From NCBI GenBank assembly GCA_965284315.1, contig OZ260072.1:2790001-2854000 (forward strand): a DNA stretch of 64,000 nt. Direction: 5' to 3'. The notes under the pieces are model-generated. The model saw only the letters and a program-made list of their open reading frames with translations, ran no database searches and had not been told where the DNA came from. The stretch is from PCRC01 sp017848435. Lineage in GTDB: Bacteria > Pseudomonadota > Gammaproteobacteria > Burkholderiales > Burkholderiaceae_C. The translations under genes were made by a program, and so were the position numbers. This document shows, piece after piece, positions 50,927 to 60,055 of the stretch. Positions within the stretch are counted from its first letter, which is position 1. Every line of letters begins with the position of its first letter.

Positions 50927-51886
50927 GTGAGCAGCTCCCCATTGTCTTTTCTTTTGATGGTGTCGGTCTTGTTGGTGCTGCTGGCACTGCTGGTTTTGGC
51001 AACCGACCGTTTGCTGGCGCGTCGACGCAGCATGAATGTGCAAGTGCAACTGGACGCGGTGATGGCGGCAGGAACACCCCTCGCCGATGCGACAGCCGAC
51101 CGTTCTGGGCGTGGCGCCTCACAAGCACGTCGTTTGGTTGACACAGTTGCCAACCTTGGCGAGAAAGTCTCCGCCTCACGCTTTGGCCAGATGTCGCTCG
51201 AGGACGAGGATGTGCGCCTGTTGGCGTTGTGCAACCTGCGCGACTTGCGCAGTCGCTACCTTTTTTTGGCCAGCAGGGTGGTTTTACCCATCGTTCTGAT
51301 GTTGGCCGTGGTGGTGTTTTACACCGGGGCGGGCGCCAGGCTCTGGCTTGCCTTGTTTGCGGCGTTGAGCGTGGGTTTTCTGCTGCCTAAATGGGCACTC
51401 CAGTCGATTGCCCGCTACCGCAAGAACCGCATTGAGGTGGAACTGCCCTGGTTGCTCGAATTGCTGCAACTGATGATGGGCGTTGGCATGAGTGTTGACC
51501 AAAGCCTCCAGATGGTGATCACCGACTTCCGTAGCACAGCCCCTGTGCTGGCGGCTGAATTGGACATTGCCAACCAGCAATTTGCCGTTGGACGTAGCCG
51601 AGAACAGAGCCTGCAACGCTTGGTCAAGCTGTTTGAAAACGAAGATCTGAAGACGTTTGTGGATCTTTTGTTGCAAGTGGACCGATTCGGTGGCGCAGTG
51701 CAAGAGCCAATGAAGCGGTTTGGCGACCGCTTATTGGAGCAACGGCGCAACCGTGTTCGTGAAAAGATCGGAAAACTGACGGTGAAGATGAGTGCCGTCA
51801 TGATTTTATTCCTGTTGCCCGCCTTGTTGATCGTGGCCGGTGGCCCTGGCTTTCTGGGCGTGTTGCGTGCCCTTGGTAACCATTGA
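50927..51886 (+). CDS. tadC: Tad pilus inner-membrane platform protein TadC
   Basis: Second GspF-like protein. 319 residues starting GTG 50927 with CTGGAGGAC upstream. N-terminal helix FLLMVSVLLVLLALLVLATDRLL-like segment, T2SSF motif ELPWLLELLQLMMGVGMSVDQ and KLTVKMSAVMILFLLPALLIVAGGP at the C-terminus. Immediately follows tadB and pairs with it to form the platform. Confidence 0.92.
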   Translation: MSSSPLSFLLMVSVLLVLLALLVLATDRLLARRRSMNVQVQLDAVMAAGTPLADATADRSGRGASQARRLVDTVANLGEKVSASRFGQMSLEDEDVRLLALCNLRDLRSRYLFLASRVVLPIVLMLAVVVFYTGAGARLWLALFAALSVGFLLPKWALQSIARYRKNRIEVELPWLLELLQLMMGVGMSVDQSLQMVITDFRSTAPVLAAELDIANQQFAVGRSREQSLQRLVKLFENEDLKTFVDLLLQVDRFGGAVQEPMKRFGDRLLEQRRNRVREKIGKLTVKMSAVMILFLLPALLIVAGGPGFLGVLRALGNH

Positions 51887-51895
51887 GGTAACACC

Positions 51896-52786
51896 ATGCA
51901 ATTTGTTGTCAGTCCTTTGTTCAGTCGGGCAACTGTGTGCGCACTGGCGACGGGGCTGTTGTGGCTCACCGGTTGCGCCAGCAGTGGTAACGCGCAGAAC
52001 AACATGGCACAAAGGGCAGAGGCTCAACAGGAAGTGGCCCGTCTGGACAGCGTACCTGTACAGACGGACAGCCGTGCCACTTATGTCCAGCTGGTTATGC
52101 AAATGCAACAAAAAGGTTTGTACTTTGCATCTCTGGCCCACATTGAGGCACTGCAGCAGCGCTGGGGGGTGGACGCCGAATCAAACCTGTTGCTTGCAGA
52201 TGCACTGCGCCAGACAGGGCAAGCAGACAAAGCGAACAAGCTCTACAGCCAATTGCTCACCACCCCTGTCAAAGCCCGTGCTGCACATGGCCTGGGCTTG
52301 TTGGCCGGACGCGCCAACGACTTCGATGCCGCCGTGAAGTACCTGCAAGACGCCGCACAGCTGGCGCCCACCGACGCCAACATCCTGAATGACCTCGGTT
52401 TTTCCCTGCTGCAGCAAGGTAAGTGGGCCGCTGCCCGCGTACCGTTGTTGAAAGCGGCAGAACTGGCCAGCGACAACCCTCGCGTCTGGAGCAACATTGC
52501 GCTGTTCCTGACCCTCGACGGCCAGCAAGAACAGGCCAATGACGTGATGGAGGGGCGCAAATTGAGCTCGACATCACGCGCACAAATCGCAGAGCTGGCT
52601 CGCAGCATTGGACAACGCTGGGCGCCGGTTTCGGCAGCACCGCCTATTCAAACCCACTCTGGGGTTGCTTCCGCCAAGCTTGTGCTGTCGCCCACGCTGG
52701 GCCTTACCAGGCTGGCGCCACCCTTGGGTGGCACTGTGGCCATTGGCGCGGCAGAAGCAAGCCCAGTCCACCCCAGCGCGAATTGA
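51896..52786 (+). CDS. tadD: TPR lipoprotein TadD
   Basis: 296 residues; lipobox LLWLTGCASS near residue 27, then TPR units (LADALRQTGQADKANKLYSQLL, DAANILNDLGFSLLQQGKWAAA-like). TadD helps secretin assembly. Nine bases after tadC. The C-terminal region is Ala/Pro-rich and ends in SPVHPSAN. Confidence 0.9.
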   Translation: MQFVVSPLFSRATVCALATGLLWLTGCASSGNAQNNMAQRAEAQQEVARLDSVPVQTDSRATYVQLVMQMQQKGLYFASLAHIEALQQRWGVDAESNLLLADALRQTGQADKANKLYSQLLTTPVKARAAHGLGLLAGRANDFDAAVKYLQDAAQLAPTDANILNDLGFSLLQQGKWAAARVPLLKAAELASDNPRVWSNIALFLTLDGQQEQANDVMEGRKLSSTSRAQIAELARSIGQRWAPVSAAPPIQTHSGVASAKLVLSPTLGLTRLAPPLGGTVAIGAAEASPVHPSAN

Positions 52787-52805
52787 ATCAAATCAAGGAA
52801 ACAGC

Positions 52806-53087
52806 ATGTCTCTCCCACGCACCATTGCAGCCGCCCTCGTGACGGCTTCTGTTGCCTTCAATGCAGCAGCACAGTCTCCAGGCCAGTCAAGGAGTCTTGA
52901 TGTTGGCACCAGCACTCGAAGCCTGCTGGAACTGCAGCGCAGTGGTCAGCAAGCTGGGCCTGAGTTGCCAATGCTTGGCGCTGCGTCGGCGCTGTCGTAC
53001 CAGCGCTATCTGGACAGCCATAAACACCCGATTCCGGCTGCCTTTACATCCACGGTTGGTGGCGGCAGTGGTGGTCAATCGCGGTAA
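52806..53087 (+). CDS. Small exported DUF3613 protein of the Tad locus
   Basis: 93 residues with a signal peptide (MSLPRTIAAALVTASVAFNAAAQ), then RSLLELQRSGQQAG and SYQRYLDSHKHPIPAAF, which match the DUF3613 pattern I know from Tad loci of Burkholderiales. Function unknown. AAGGAAAC lies before ATG 52806. Occupies the gap between tadD and tadE. Confidence 0.75.
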   Translation: MSLPRTIAAALVTASVAFNAAAQSPGQSRSLDVGTSTRSLLELQRSGQQAGPELPMLGAASALSYQRYLDSHKHPIPAAFTSTVGGGSGGQSR

Positions 53088-53103
53088 ATAGGACCAAACA
53101 CAC

Positions 53104-53625
53104 ATGGCTTCAATGGCTGCCATCCGGTCAAGTCGGGCAACGGTTCGGCAACACGGGGCATACGCAGTGGAGTACGCGCTGGTGTTTCCAGTGCTTTTTG
53201 TACTTGTCTATGGCGCCTTGAGTCTGGCCGTGGTGATGACCATGCGGATGAGTCTGCAGCATGCGGCAGAAGAGGGTGCCCGCGCGGCATTGCGCTTCAA
53301 TGTGGCGATTGACGGACGGCGCCAAGCAGTCAGCACCGTGGCGCAATCACAAACCAGCTGGATGCCAGGTCCGCGCGCGGTGTCTTCTGCGGTGTGCCTG
53401 CTCGGGAGCGAATGTGTGCCTGTGGCCACGGCCACACCACTGACCATTCCACCCACATGTGGCAACGAAATCGGCACGGCGTGCCAGGTGGTTGTGGCTG
53501 TGAGTTACGACTATGCGGCGCACCCGATCTTCCCGTCCCTGCCTGGGCTGGGATTTTTGCTGCCCAACAGCCTGCAAGGCCGGGCGTCCGTGCTTGTTGA
53601 TGGCAACACGCTGGTGCCGCTATGA
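53104..53625 (+). CDS. tadE: Tad minor pilin/pseudopilin TadE
   Basis: 173 residues; basic leader then RQHGAYAVEYALVFPVLFVLVYGALSL, the TadE-type prepilin-like helix with Glu after the cleavage site, followed by a C-terminal domain with four Cys residues (CLLGSECV, TCGNEIGTACQ). Likely processed by TadV. Start ATG 53104 (53113 also possible). Overlaps tadF by four bases. Confidence 0.88.
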   Translation: MASMAAIRSSRATVRQHGAYAVEYALVFPVLFVLVYGALSLAVVMTMRMSLQHAAEEGARAALRFNVAIDGRRQAVSTVAQSQTSWMPGPRAVSSAVCLLGSECVPVATATPLTIPPTCGNEIGTACQVVVAVSYDYAAHPIFPSLPGLGFLLPNSLQGRASVLVDGNTLVPL

Positions 53626-54107
53626 ACCACAACCCCAGAATGCAAACACAACGCGGTGTTGCCGCGATTGAGTTCGCACTGGTATTCGTCGTGTTTTTTG
53701 CACTGCTGTATGCCTTCGCTACTTTTGGCGCTGTGTTCTACACCCAGCAGGCTGTTTCACGCGCCGCCGGCGACGGTGCGCGTGCCGCTGTATTGCTGCC
53801 ACCAGTGGTTTCGTTCAACCAGAGCGCAGTGCAGAACGTGGTGTTGCACTCGCTGGCAGGTTCCCTGATCGTGCCGTTGGCCAACGCCACCACCCAGAGC
53901 AGCCGCAAAGCCTGGCTCAGTGACTCGCAACACACGACCGTCACAGTCACACCGGGATGTCTGAATGCGGGTGGTATCGCAGGGTGTGTCACGGTCAGCG
54001 TGCAATACCAATATGCCCGCAACCGGCTGTTGCCCAGTCTGCCCTTGCTCGACACCAGCACCTGGATGCCTGACACCCTGGTCGGGCAAGCCACTGTCCG
54101 GCTCTAA
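53622..54107 (+). CDS. tadF: Tad minor pseudopilin TadF-like (TadE family)
   Basis: 161 residues; RGVAAIEFALVFVVFFALLYAFA is the pseudopilin helix with the conserved Glu. The C-terminal part has two Cys (GCLNAGGIAGCV). Same family as TadE, in second position as in other Tad loci. ATGA overlap with tadE. Confidence 0.85.
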   Translation: MNHNPRMQTQRGVAAIEFALVFVVFFALLYAFATFGAVFYTQQAVSRAAGDGARAAVLLPPVVSFNQSAVQNVVLHSLAGSLIVPLANATTQSSRKAWLSDSQHTTVTVTPGCLNAGGIAGCVTVSVQYQYARNRLLPSLPLLDTSTWMPDTLVGQATVRL

Positions 54108-54120
54108 CAAAGAAGGCCTT

Positions 54121-56172
54121 ATGACCTCCGTCGCCTTGTCCTCGCCAGTTCGCCAGCGTGGTTCTGTCCTTGTCAGTACCGCCGCGTTCCTGCTGGTGTG
54201 TGTGATTGCATTGACCAGTGCCGAACTGGGTTACCTTTTTTACCTGAAGCGTGAAATGCAAAAGGCTGCAGACCTGTCTGCCCTGTCGGGGGTCCGACAA
54301 CTGTCATCGGGCGGGTGTGCTGGTGCCAACGCCGAAGCAACCAGCAAGGCCAACGACAACTTGTCTCCACTGGGTTTTACGGCGACCGTGTCGCCAGGTT
54401 GTGGTCGATGGAGTGCTCCCACACCGGACAATGTGACCGGTTTCTCAGCCGGCGGTGTCACACCCAATGCGGTTCGCGTTCAGTTGAGTGCCGATGTGGC
54501 GCCATTGCTGCCCTATTTGGGCAGCCGGGCACTGTACGCCCAGGCGGTGGCCATTACCGGGGACCCGCTGGCCGCATTTTCGGTAGGGTCACGCTTGGTC
54601 AGGGTGACCGGTGACTCGGTGCTGGGGGCGGCGCTGAAGGGCATCGGCCTCGACCTGAGTGGCACGTCACTGGTCAGCTATGACGGTTTGGCGAATGTAA
54701 AAATAACGCCCGGTGGCTTGCTGGGCGCGTTGGGCATTCCAGTGGCCGCAGGCCTCGATGTAGGGCAACTCAACACGCTGTTGGCAGCGCAGCAGGTGAG
54801 TCTGGGGCAGGTGCTGGACGCCGCCGTCACATTGGCCGGTCAATCTGCACTGACTGCGGCGAATGTGACGTTGTTGAACGCCATCTCTGCAAAATTGCCC
54901 AGTGTTCCCTTGAACGTGCTGCTGGGCTCCGCCACCGACACACCGGCAGGCCTGTTTGCCAAAATTGTGGCACCCGACACCAGCGCCAACGCGGCGCTGA
55001 CGACACAAATCAGTGCACTTGACCTGATCACCAGTGCCATTGGGGTGGCCACATCCAAACATGCGATTGATGCCGGCATCAACACCAACCTGCTTGGACT
55101 GGCCTCTGTGACGAGCCAGGTGGGCATCATTGAGCCACCGTCCATTGCCATTGGGGGGGTGGGTGCCAAGGCTTACACCGCACAGGTCCGCACCTATGTT
55201 CGGGTCAAGACCGAGAATGCATTGTTGGGTGCGTTGCTGTCGCCGCTGATCAAACTGGATTTGCCAATTGTGCTTGACGCGGTGACGGGCAAAGGCACGC
55301 TGACCGACATGTGCACGCCTGCGCTGAAAGACGCCAGTGGCAAAGATGGCGCTGTCATCCAGGTGGAGAGTTCCATCGCCAAGGTGTGTGTCGGCGCCAT
55401 CGCGGCGGCCGACTTGTTTTCCAAGAGCAAGGTCTGCGAAGAAAATCTCGGCAACATGGAATTGCTGAATGTCCTGGGTATTGTCCGGCTACCCAACAAC
55501 CACCTCAACATCAATGCCCTGCAAGGCGGTGGCACATTGACATTGAGGGAGGGCGACAAGGGCACCACGGGCAACAGCCTGAACATCGGCACCACGGTGG
55601 CCGATCTGGTGCAGCAGTTGACCAACCTCTTGTTTGGTGCTCCCGGAACAACACCGAGCACAGCCCCCACAGGCACCCAGATCAACAATTTGGCCACAGA
55701 GCTCTTCAACGAAACCGGGACGGTGGGGCATGCCAACTACACCTGCAATGCCAACACCAACGCATGCCGGTCGCTTCGGTTGGCGAAGGTCAAAAGCAAC
55801 ATTGAGACGGCTGCAGCCAACAGTGGGCTGTTGTCGGGCCTGCTCAACGGTATCGGCGACCTCCTGGGCAGCGTTCTCGGGTTGTTGGGCGGCGATGGCT
55901 GCACCTACCCCGGTTTGTTGGGCTCCACGTCCAATGCGGGATGTGTCAGCCTGATCGGCAGCACGCTGACCAAGGCCAGCAACCAAAGCGGTGGCGGCAC
56001 GGTGTCCAACACCTTGACGGTGTTGACCGGACTGCTCAAACCGGTGCTCAACGCGTTGGGCAACACGGTGCTGACACCCGTTTTGCGCGATGTACTTGGC
56101 TTGTCCCTGGGTGAAACCGACGTCAACATGATGTCGTTGAAGTGCGGCGGCACCGCCAGGCTGGTGTACTGA
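54121..56172 (+). CDS. tadG: TadG-like pilus assembly protein, large
   Basis: 683 residues. An N-terminal TadG-type helix (GSVLVSTAAFLLVCVIALTSAELGYLFYLKREMQKAADL) is followed by a long periplasmic part without vWA motif. That part is rich in Leu/Gly/Ala/Ser and has Cys pairs (TCNANTNACRS, DGCTYPG, NAGCVS, LKCGGT), suggesting disulfides. Start ATG 54121, 13 bases after tadF. TadG roles are poorly defined; this version is large and atypical in its C-terminus. Confidence 0.82.
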   Translation: MTSVALSSPVRQRGSVLVSTAAFLLVCVIALTSAELGYLFYLKREMQKAADLSALSGVRQLSSGGCAGANAEATSKANDNLSPLGFTATVSPGCGRWSAPTPDNVTGFSAGGVTPNAVRVQLSADVAPLLPYLGSRALYAQAVAITGDPLAAFSVGSRLVRVTGDSVLGAALKGIGLDLSGTSLVSYDGLANVKITPGGLLGALGIPVAAGLDVGQLNTLLAAQQVSLGQVLDAAVTLAGQSALTAANVTLLNAISAKLPSVPLNVLLGSATDTPAGLFAKIVAPDTSANAALTTQISALDLITSAIGVATSKHAIDAGINTNLLGLASVTSQVGIIEPPSIAIGGVGAKAYTAQVRTYVRVKTENALLGALLSPLIKLDLPIVLDAVTGKGTLTDMCTPALKDASGKDGAVIQVESSIAKVCVGAIAAADLFSKSKVCEENLGNMELLNVLGIVRLPNNHLNINALQGGGTLTLREGDKGTTGNSLNIGTTVADLVQQLTNLLFGAPGTTPSTAPTGTQINNLATELFNETGTVGHANYTCNANTNACRSLRLAKVKSNIETAAANSGLLSGLLNGIGDLLGSVLGLLGGDGCTYPGLLGSTSNAGCVSLIGSTLTKASNQSGGGTVSNTLTVLTGLLKPVLNALGNTVLTPVLRDVLGLSLGETDVNMMSLKCGGTARLVY

Positions 56173-56186
56173 TCCAGCGGGCTGCC

Positions 56187-57662
56187 ATGCACGCGCTGGC
56201 CGCTTCCGGCACCCGACCGGTCATGTCATGCCTGCTGGCCGCAGCGATTCTGATCAGCCCCTTGCTGTACTGGTCTCTGCTCGGTGGGGCTGGCTACCAC
56301 GACAAGCAGCGGTTGGTCCAGCTCGGGGTGTCTGTTGCCGCTGGCTTGCTGGTGGCATGGGTGTTCTGGCGCAACCTGCGGTTGCCACACCTGGTGTCAA
56401 AACCTGTTGCAACGCTCTTGGCCGTGTTTTTTGCGCTGGGCTTGCTGTCCAGCACCATGGCGTACTCCAGTCGCCATGCGCTGTTGGAGTGGAGCAACCT
56501 GCTGCTGTTGCTGGGCGTGGCCTGGCTCGTGGCAATGGAAGTCAACCGGCTTGGTGAAACGTGGCTCGACACATTGCTGCGGGTCAACGGTCTGGGCTGT
56601 GTGCTGTATGTCTTGTTGGCCATCACAGTTTATGGCGTCATGCTGCGCACGGGCCAGCAGCCAGGGGCCAGCCTGTTGATCCCAGGTTTTGACAACCACC
56701 GTTTCTTCAGCCATACCCAAACCGTTTCACTCCCATTGCTCGCTTTGCTCGCAACCCGCACGCAGGACCGTGAGCGAAAGGTGTTTTGGTGGTCGATTAC
56801 CGTGTTGTGGTGGATGCTGTTGTGTGTGGCAGCAGGTCGTGGCACCGTGATGGGCCTGCTGGCAGGCAGCGGCGTCATCGTCTGTCTGTGGCGAAACAGG
56901 TCTGCGAGACACTGGTGTTTGTCCATGTGGGCAACTGGCTTGGCGGGCCTGACCGCTTACCTGTTGCTCTATGTGCTTTTGCCGGTCGCCAATGGGTTAA
57001 AACCGTTCGGTTTTCTTGTCACCGCGGTCGAGCGTTCTGTGGACAACCCCACCAGTGGCCGTTTGCCGCTTTGGGCGCGGGCGCTGGAGATGGTGGCGAA
57101 CCATCCCTGGCTCGGAGCGGGGCCGTTGCACTTTGCCCATGAGGCGCGTGACCTCCAACTGGGCGCGCACCCGCACAGTTGGGTGTTGCAGGTGGCGAGC
57201 GAATGGGGTCTGCCGGCGACCCTGTGCCTGGCGGTTGCGGTGACCATTGGTTTTGGGGCGTTGTGGCGTGCCCGCGTCTTTTTGCCCGCCGATGACACGC
57301 GAGATACCTGCACACTGGCGGCATGGCTTGTAGCGGGCATTGCCATTGTGGTGGATGGCTTGGTGTCTGGCCTGATCGTGATGCCGGCCAGCCAGCTCTG
57401 GATCGCCATGTACCTTGGCTGCGCCTGGGGTTGGGTCAGCTTGCGCCGTGGTGGTCAGCCTGTCACCCTGAGCGACGTCCCTGCAAGGGGTGCGCGGGTT
57501 GCCGTTCTGGTGTTGGTGCCACTGCTGGTGTGCGCCTTGCTGCTGGGCGTGTGGCCTGAAATGCGGGACATTCAGGCACACGAACAGCAAGCGAATCAGG
57601 ACAGCCGTGGCACGTCTTCGGTGACCTTGCGGCCACGCATTTTGCGTGCTGGCTACTTCTAG
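56187..57662 (+). CDS. Polytopic Wzy/O-antigen-ligase-like protein, possible pilin glycosylation ligase
   Basis: 491 residues, about 11-12 membrane helices. A Wzy_C-type periplasmic loop is seen at about 280-345: PTSGRLPLWARALEMVANHP, LGAGPLHFAHEARDLQLGAHPHSWVLQVASEWG, the arrangement of O-antigen ligases and of PglL-type O-oligosaccharyltransferases. It follows tadG after 14 bases and is the last gene before an opposite operon, so a role in modifying Flp pili is plausible but unproven. ATG 56187 is the preferred start. Confidence 0.75.
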   Translation: MHALAASGTRPVMSCLLAAAILISPLLYWSLLGGAGYHDKQRLVQLGVSVAAGLLVAWVFWRNLRLPHLVSKPVATLLAVFFALGLLSSTMAYSSRHALLEWSNLLLLLGVAWLVAMEVNRLGETWLDTLLRVNGLGCVLYVLLAITVYGVMLRTGQQPGASLLIPGFDNHRFFSHTQTVSLPLLALLATRTQDRERKVFWWSITVLWWMLLCVAAGRGTVMGLLAGSGVIVCLWRNRSARHWCLSMWATGLAGLTAYLLLYVLLPVANGLKPFGFLVTAVERSVDNPTSGRLPLWARALEMVANHPWLGAGPLHFAHEARDLQLGAHPHSWVLQVASEWGLPATLCLAVAVTIGFGALWRARVFLPADDTRDTCTLAAWLVAGIAIVVDGLVSGLIVMPASQLWIAMYLGCAWGWVSLRRGGQPVTLSDVPARGARVAVLVLVPLLVCALLLGVWPEMRDIQAHEQQANQDSRGTSSVTLRPRILRAGYF

Positions 57663-57666
57663 CCTC

Positions 57667-58362
57667 TCAGGCCACGGTGATGGTCAAGCTTTCCAGGCCA
57701 TCAACGCCACCCACCATGTCGTCACCCGACACGACCGCCGCCACACCTTCTGGCGTACCTGTGTAAATCAGATCTCCAGGCTGCAGTTCCCAGGCAGCGG
57801 ACAGGTGTTCAATGATCTCGCCAATGTTCCAGATCAGCTTGCCGACATTGCTGCGCTGGCGGTCGGCGCCATTGACCTGCAGCCACAGGCCAGCCTGGGC
57901 GATGTTCCCCGCGTTGGCCGCCGGAGTGATCGGGCCAATCGGGGCGGAGGCGTCATACCCTTTGCCAATGCACCAGGGGCGGCCTTGCTTTTTCATGTCC
58001 GTCTGCAGGTCACGGCGGGTCATGTCCAGGCCCACCGCGTAGCCAAAGATGTGCCGGTGGGCATCGGCTGCCTGGATGTTCGCGCCACCCACCCCAATGG
58101 CCACCACCAGTTCGATCTCATGGTGCAGGTTCTTGGTCAGGCTGGGGTAGGGGATGGTGCCAGTGGTGCCGGCCTCGACCGGCACGATGGCGTCGGCAGG
58201 TTTCAGAAAGAAGAAGGGCGGTTCGCGACCGGTGAACCCCATTTCCTTGGCGTGGTCTTCGTAGTTGCGGCCGACGCAGTAAATGCGGTGGACAGGAAAG
58301 CGCTCTGGGGTGCCCAGCACAGGCACGCTGGGAACGGTGGCGGGTGGGAACACGTAGGTCAT
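57667..58362 (-). CDS. nagK: Fumarylacetoacetate hydrolase family protein, likely fumarylpyruvate hydrolase
   Basis: 231 residues of the FAH fold with the metal-binding acidic residues in NLHHEIELVVAIGVGG and VGLDMTRRDLQ; IYCVGRNYEDHAKEMG at the start matches NagK-like enzymes. It would split fumarylpyruvate to fumarate and pyruvate, the last step after gentisate cleavage. The start overlaps the stop of gtdA, so the two are one operon. Confidence 0.88.
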   Translation of the reverse strand: MTYVFPPATVPSVPVLGTPERFPVHRIYCVGRNYEDHAKEMGFTGREPPFFFLKPADAIVPVEAGTTGTIPYPSLTKNLHHEIELVVAIGVGGANIQAADAHRHIFGYAVGLDMTRRDLQTDMKKQGRPWCIGKGYDASAPIGPITPAANAGNIAQAGLWLQVNGADRQRSNVGKLIWNIGEIIEHLSAAWELQPGDLIYTGTPEGVAAVVSGDDMVGGVDGLESLTITVA

Positions 58363-59450
58363 GGCAGTCTTTCTTCACGGTGAAGGCCCAAGGCCTGTTG
58401 CACTGGACGGTCTGAGAAGCTGAACAGCACACAGCCGCTGGCCGATGCCAGTTGCAGCGTGTGCCACGAAGGCACGACAAAATGGTCGCGGGCGGACAGG
58501 GTAAAACGGTGCGAAGTGCCGGTGGACGAGGTGATGGTGGCTTCGCCTTCACCCTCCACCACGCTGTAGACGGCACCGTCGGTCTGGCGCGATGGTTGCC
58601 CGTCAAAACCGGCGGGCAGCAGCTGCATGCAGGCGGCCATGGTGGGTACCGGTGCGCCGCCGGTGACCGGGTTCACATAGCGCAGCTTCACGCCGTCCCA
58701 CGGGTCCAGCGGTGCGTTGCGCGAGAGCGTGTCCAGCGCTTCGCGGCTGCGCTCGTAGGGGTAGCTGAAGAGCGGTGAATGCAGGGTGGCCGGCGCATCT
58801 TGGCGCACCGGGGCCATGTTGTGGCCGAAACGGGCCAGGCTGGTGCCTTCGGGCTGGGTAACGCTCTGGCTGCGTACCGCGCCATTCTCGGCAAACCCAG
58901 CGTCAAGAAAACGCACCAGTGGGATGTCCAGCCCGTCGAGCCAGACCACGGGGCTGCTGCTGTCCACCGAGTCACCAGGCTGGCCGGTGTGGCCATGGTC
59001 GTGCCAGGTCCAGCTGGGGGTGATGATGAAATCGCCAGGGCGCATGGTGGCGCGTTCACCGTTCACAGCGGTGTATGCGCCCTGGCCTTCGACGACGAAG
59101 CGCAACGCGCTTTGGGTGTGGCGGTGGCTGGGGGCAATTTCTCCCGGCAGGAGCAGTTGCAAGCCGGCGTACAGCGACTGCGTGATGGCCGACTGGCCCC
59201 GCAGGGCCGGGTTCTCCAGCACCAGCACGCGGCGCACCGCCTCTTCGGCCGAAATCACCTGGCCGGATGCCAGCAGGAACGGCCGCACCGTGGCGTAAGG
59301 CCAGTGCGCGGGCACGCAGGGCGATTGCGGCTGGCTGGGCACGAGGGCGTGCAGCACCTCCCACAACGGCGTCAGATGGTGGCGGTCAATCGCCTGGTAG
59401 AAGCGCTGGCGGTCTGGCAGGGCAGTGTCAGGCGGTGGTTGCAGGTCCAT
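58359..59450 (-). CDS. gtdA: Gentisate 1,2-dioxygenase
   Basis: Cupin Fe(II) dioxygenase that opens the gentisate ring to maleylpyruvate. 363 residues, two cupin domains; the iron-binding motif LPGEIAPSHRHTQSALRFVVEG with three candidate His in the first cupin, and ITPSWTWHDHGHTG later. First gene of the leftward operon with nagK. A MarR-type operator lies in its upstream gap. Confidence 0.92.
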   Translation of the reverse strand: MDLQPPPDTALPDRQRFYQAIDRHHLTPLWEVLHALVPSQPQSPCVPAHWPYATVRPFLLASGQVISAEEAVRRVLVLENPALRGQSAITQSLYAGLQLLLPGEIAPSHRHTQSALRFVVEGQGAYTAVNGERATMRPGDFIITPSWTWHDHGHTGQPGDSVDSSSPVVWLDGLDIPLVRFLDAGFAENGAVRSQSVTQPEGTSLARFGHNMAPVRQDAPATLHSPLFSYPYERSREALDTLSRNAPLDPWDGVKLRYVNPVTGGAPVPTMAACMQLLPAGFDGQPSRQTDGAVYSVVEGEGEATITSSTGTSHRFTLSARDHFVVPSWHTLQLASASGCVLFSFSDRPVQQALGLHREERLP

Positions 59451-59497
59451 GGTGGTTTGGCATTTACCTGGGAGCAGGGTGGTCCTCGCTGAAGTTA

Positions 59498-59509
59498 AGT
59501 ATACATACT
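59498..59509. promoter_or_regulatory. Operator-like palindrome between gtdA and the MarR gene
   Basis: AGTATACATACT: half sites AGTAT and ATACT around AC, with extra T/A flanks. Lies in the 117-base gap between two divergent genes. A candidate site for the MarR regulator next to it. Confidence 0.55.
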
Positions 59510-59567
59510 AAAAATCAAGCAAAGGGCATGGCTCAAACTCCGGGCCTGTCCCTGGGTGGCTAAACTC

Positions 59568-60014
59568 ATGCAAATGCGTGACAGTTTTGATTTTCAGTTG
59601 GCGCCAGGGTTTGTGGTGCGACGCCTGCACCAGCTTGCGGTGGCCATCTTCATGGAAGAAACGGCCGCTTTTGACGTGACGCCAGTGCAGTTTGCGATTC
59701 TGAACACCCTGATGGACGCGCCAGGCAGCGACCAGGTCACGCTGGCCAACCGGGTGGCGTTTGACGCGGCCACATCGGGTTCTGTGATTGCACGGCTGGA
59801 AAGTAAAGGCTGGGTGCGACGCGAGCCCGACCCGCATGACAAACGCCGCAAGCTGTTGTGGGCCACTGCCGAGGGCGAACAGGTGGCCCACGACATGAAG
59901 GCGGCGGTGGCGCGCGCCCAACAGCGCATCCTGGCGCCTTTGCCTGCACAAGCGCAGGCGCAATTCATGGGCTTGCTGAACCAACTCGTCAGCACCCACG
60001 CCAACCAGGGCTGA
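59568..60014 (+). CDS. MarR family transcriptional regulator
   Basis: 148 residues: winged helix-turn-helix (about 45-110: AILNTLMDAPGSDQVTLANRVAFD, GSVIARLESKGWVRREPDPHDKRRKLLW), then a dimerisation helix. Starts ATG 59568 (ATG 59574 alternative). Divergent from gtdA, so it probably controls the gentisate genes, with an aromatic acid or CoA thioester as ligand by family analogy. Confidence 0.9.
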   Translation: MQMRDSFDFQLAPGFVVRRLHQLAVAIFMEETAAFDVTPVQFAILNTLMDAPGSDQVTLANRVAFDAATSGSVIARLESKGWVRREPDPHDKRRKLLWATAEGEQVAHDMKAAVARAQQRILAPLPAQAQAQFMGLLNQLVSTHANQG

Positions 60015-60055
60015 TGCCCGTTACACGCCGCGCACGCTGGCGGCAAATTCAGAAA

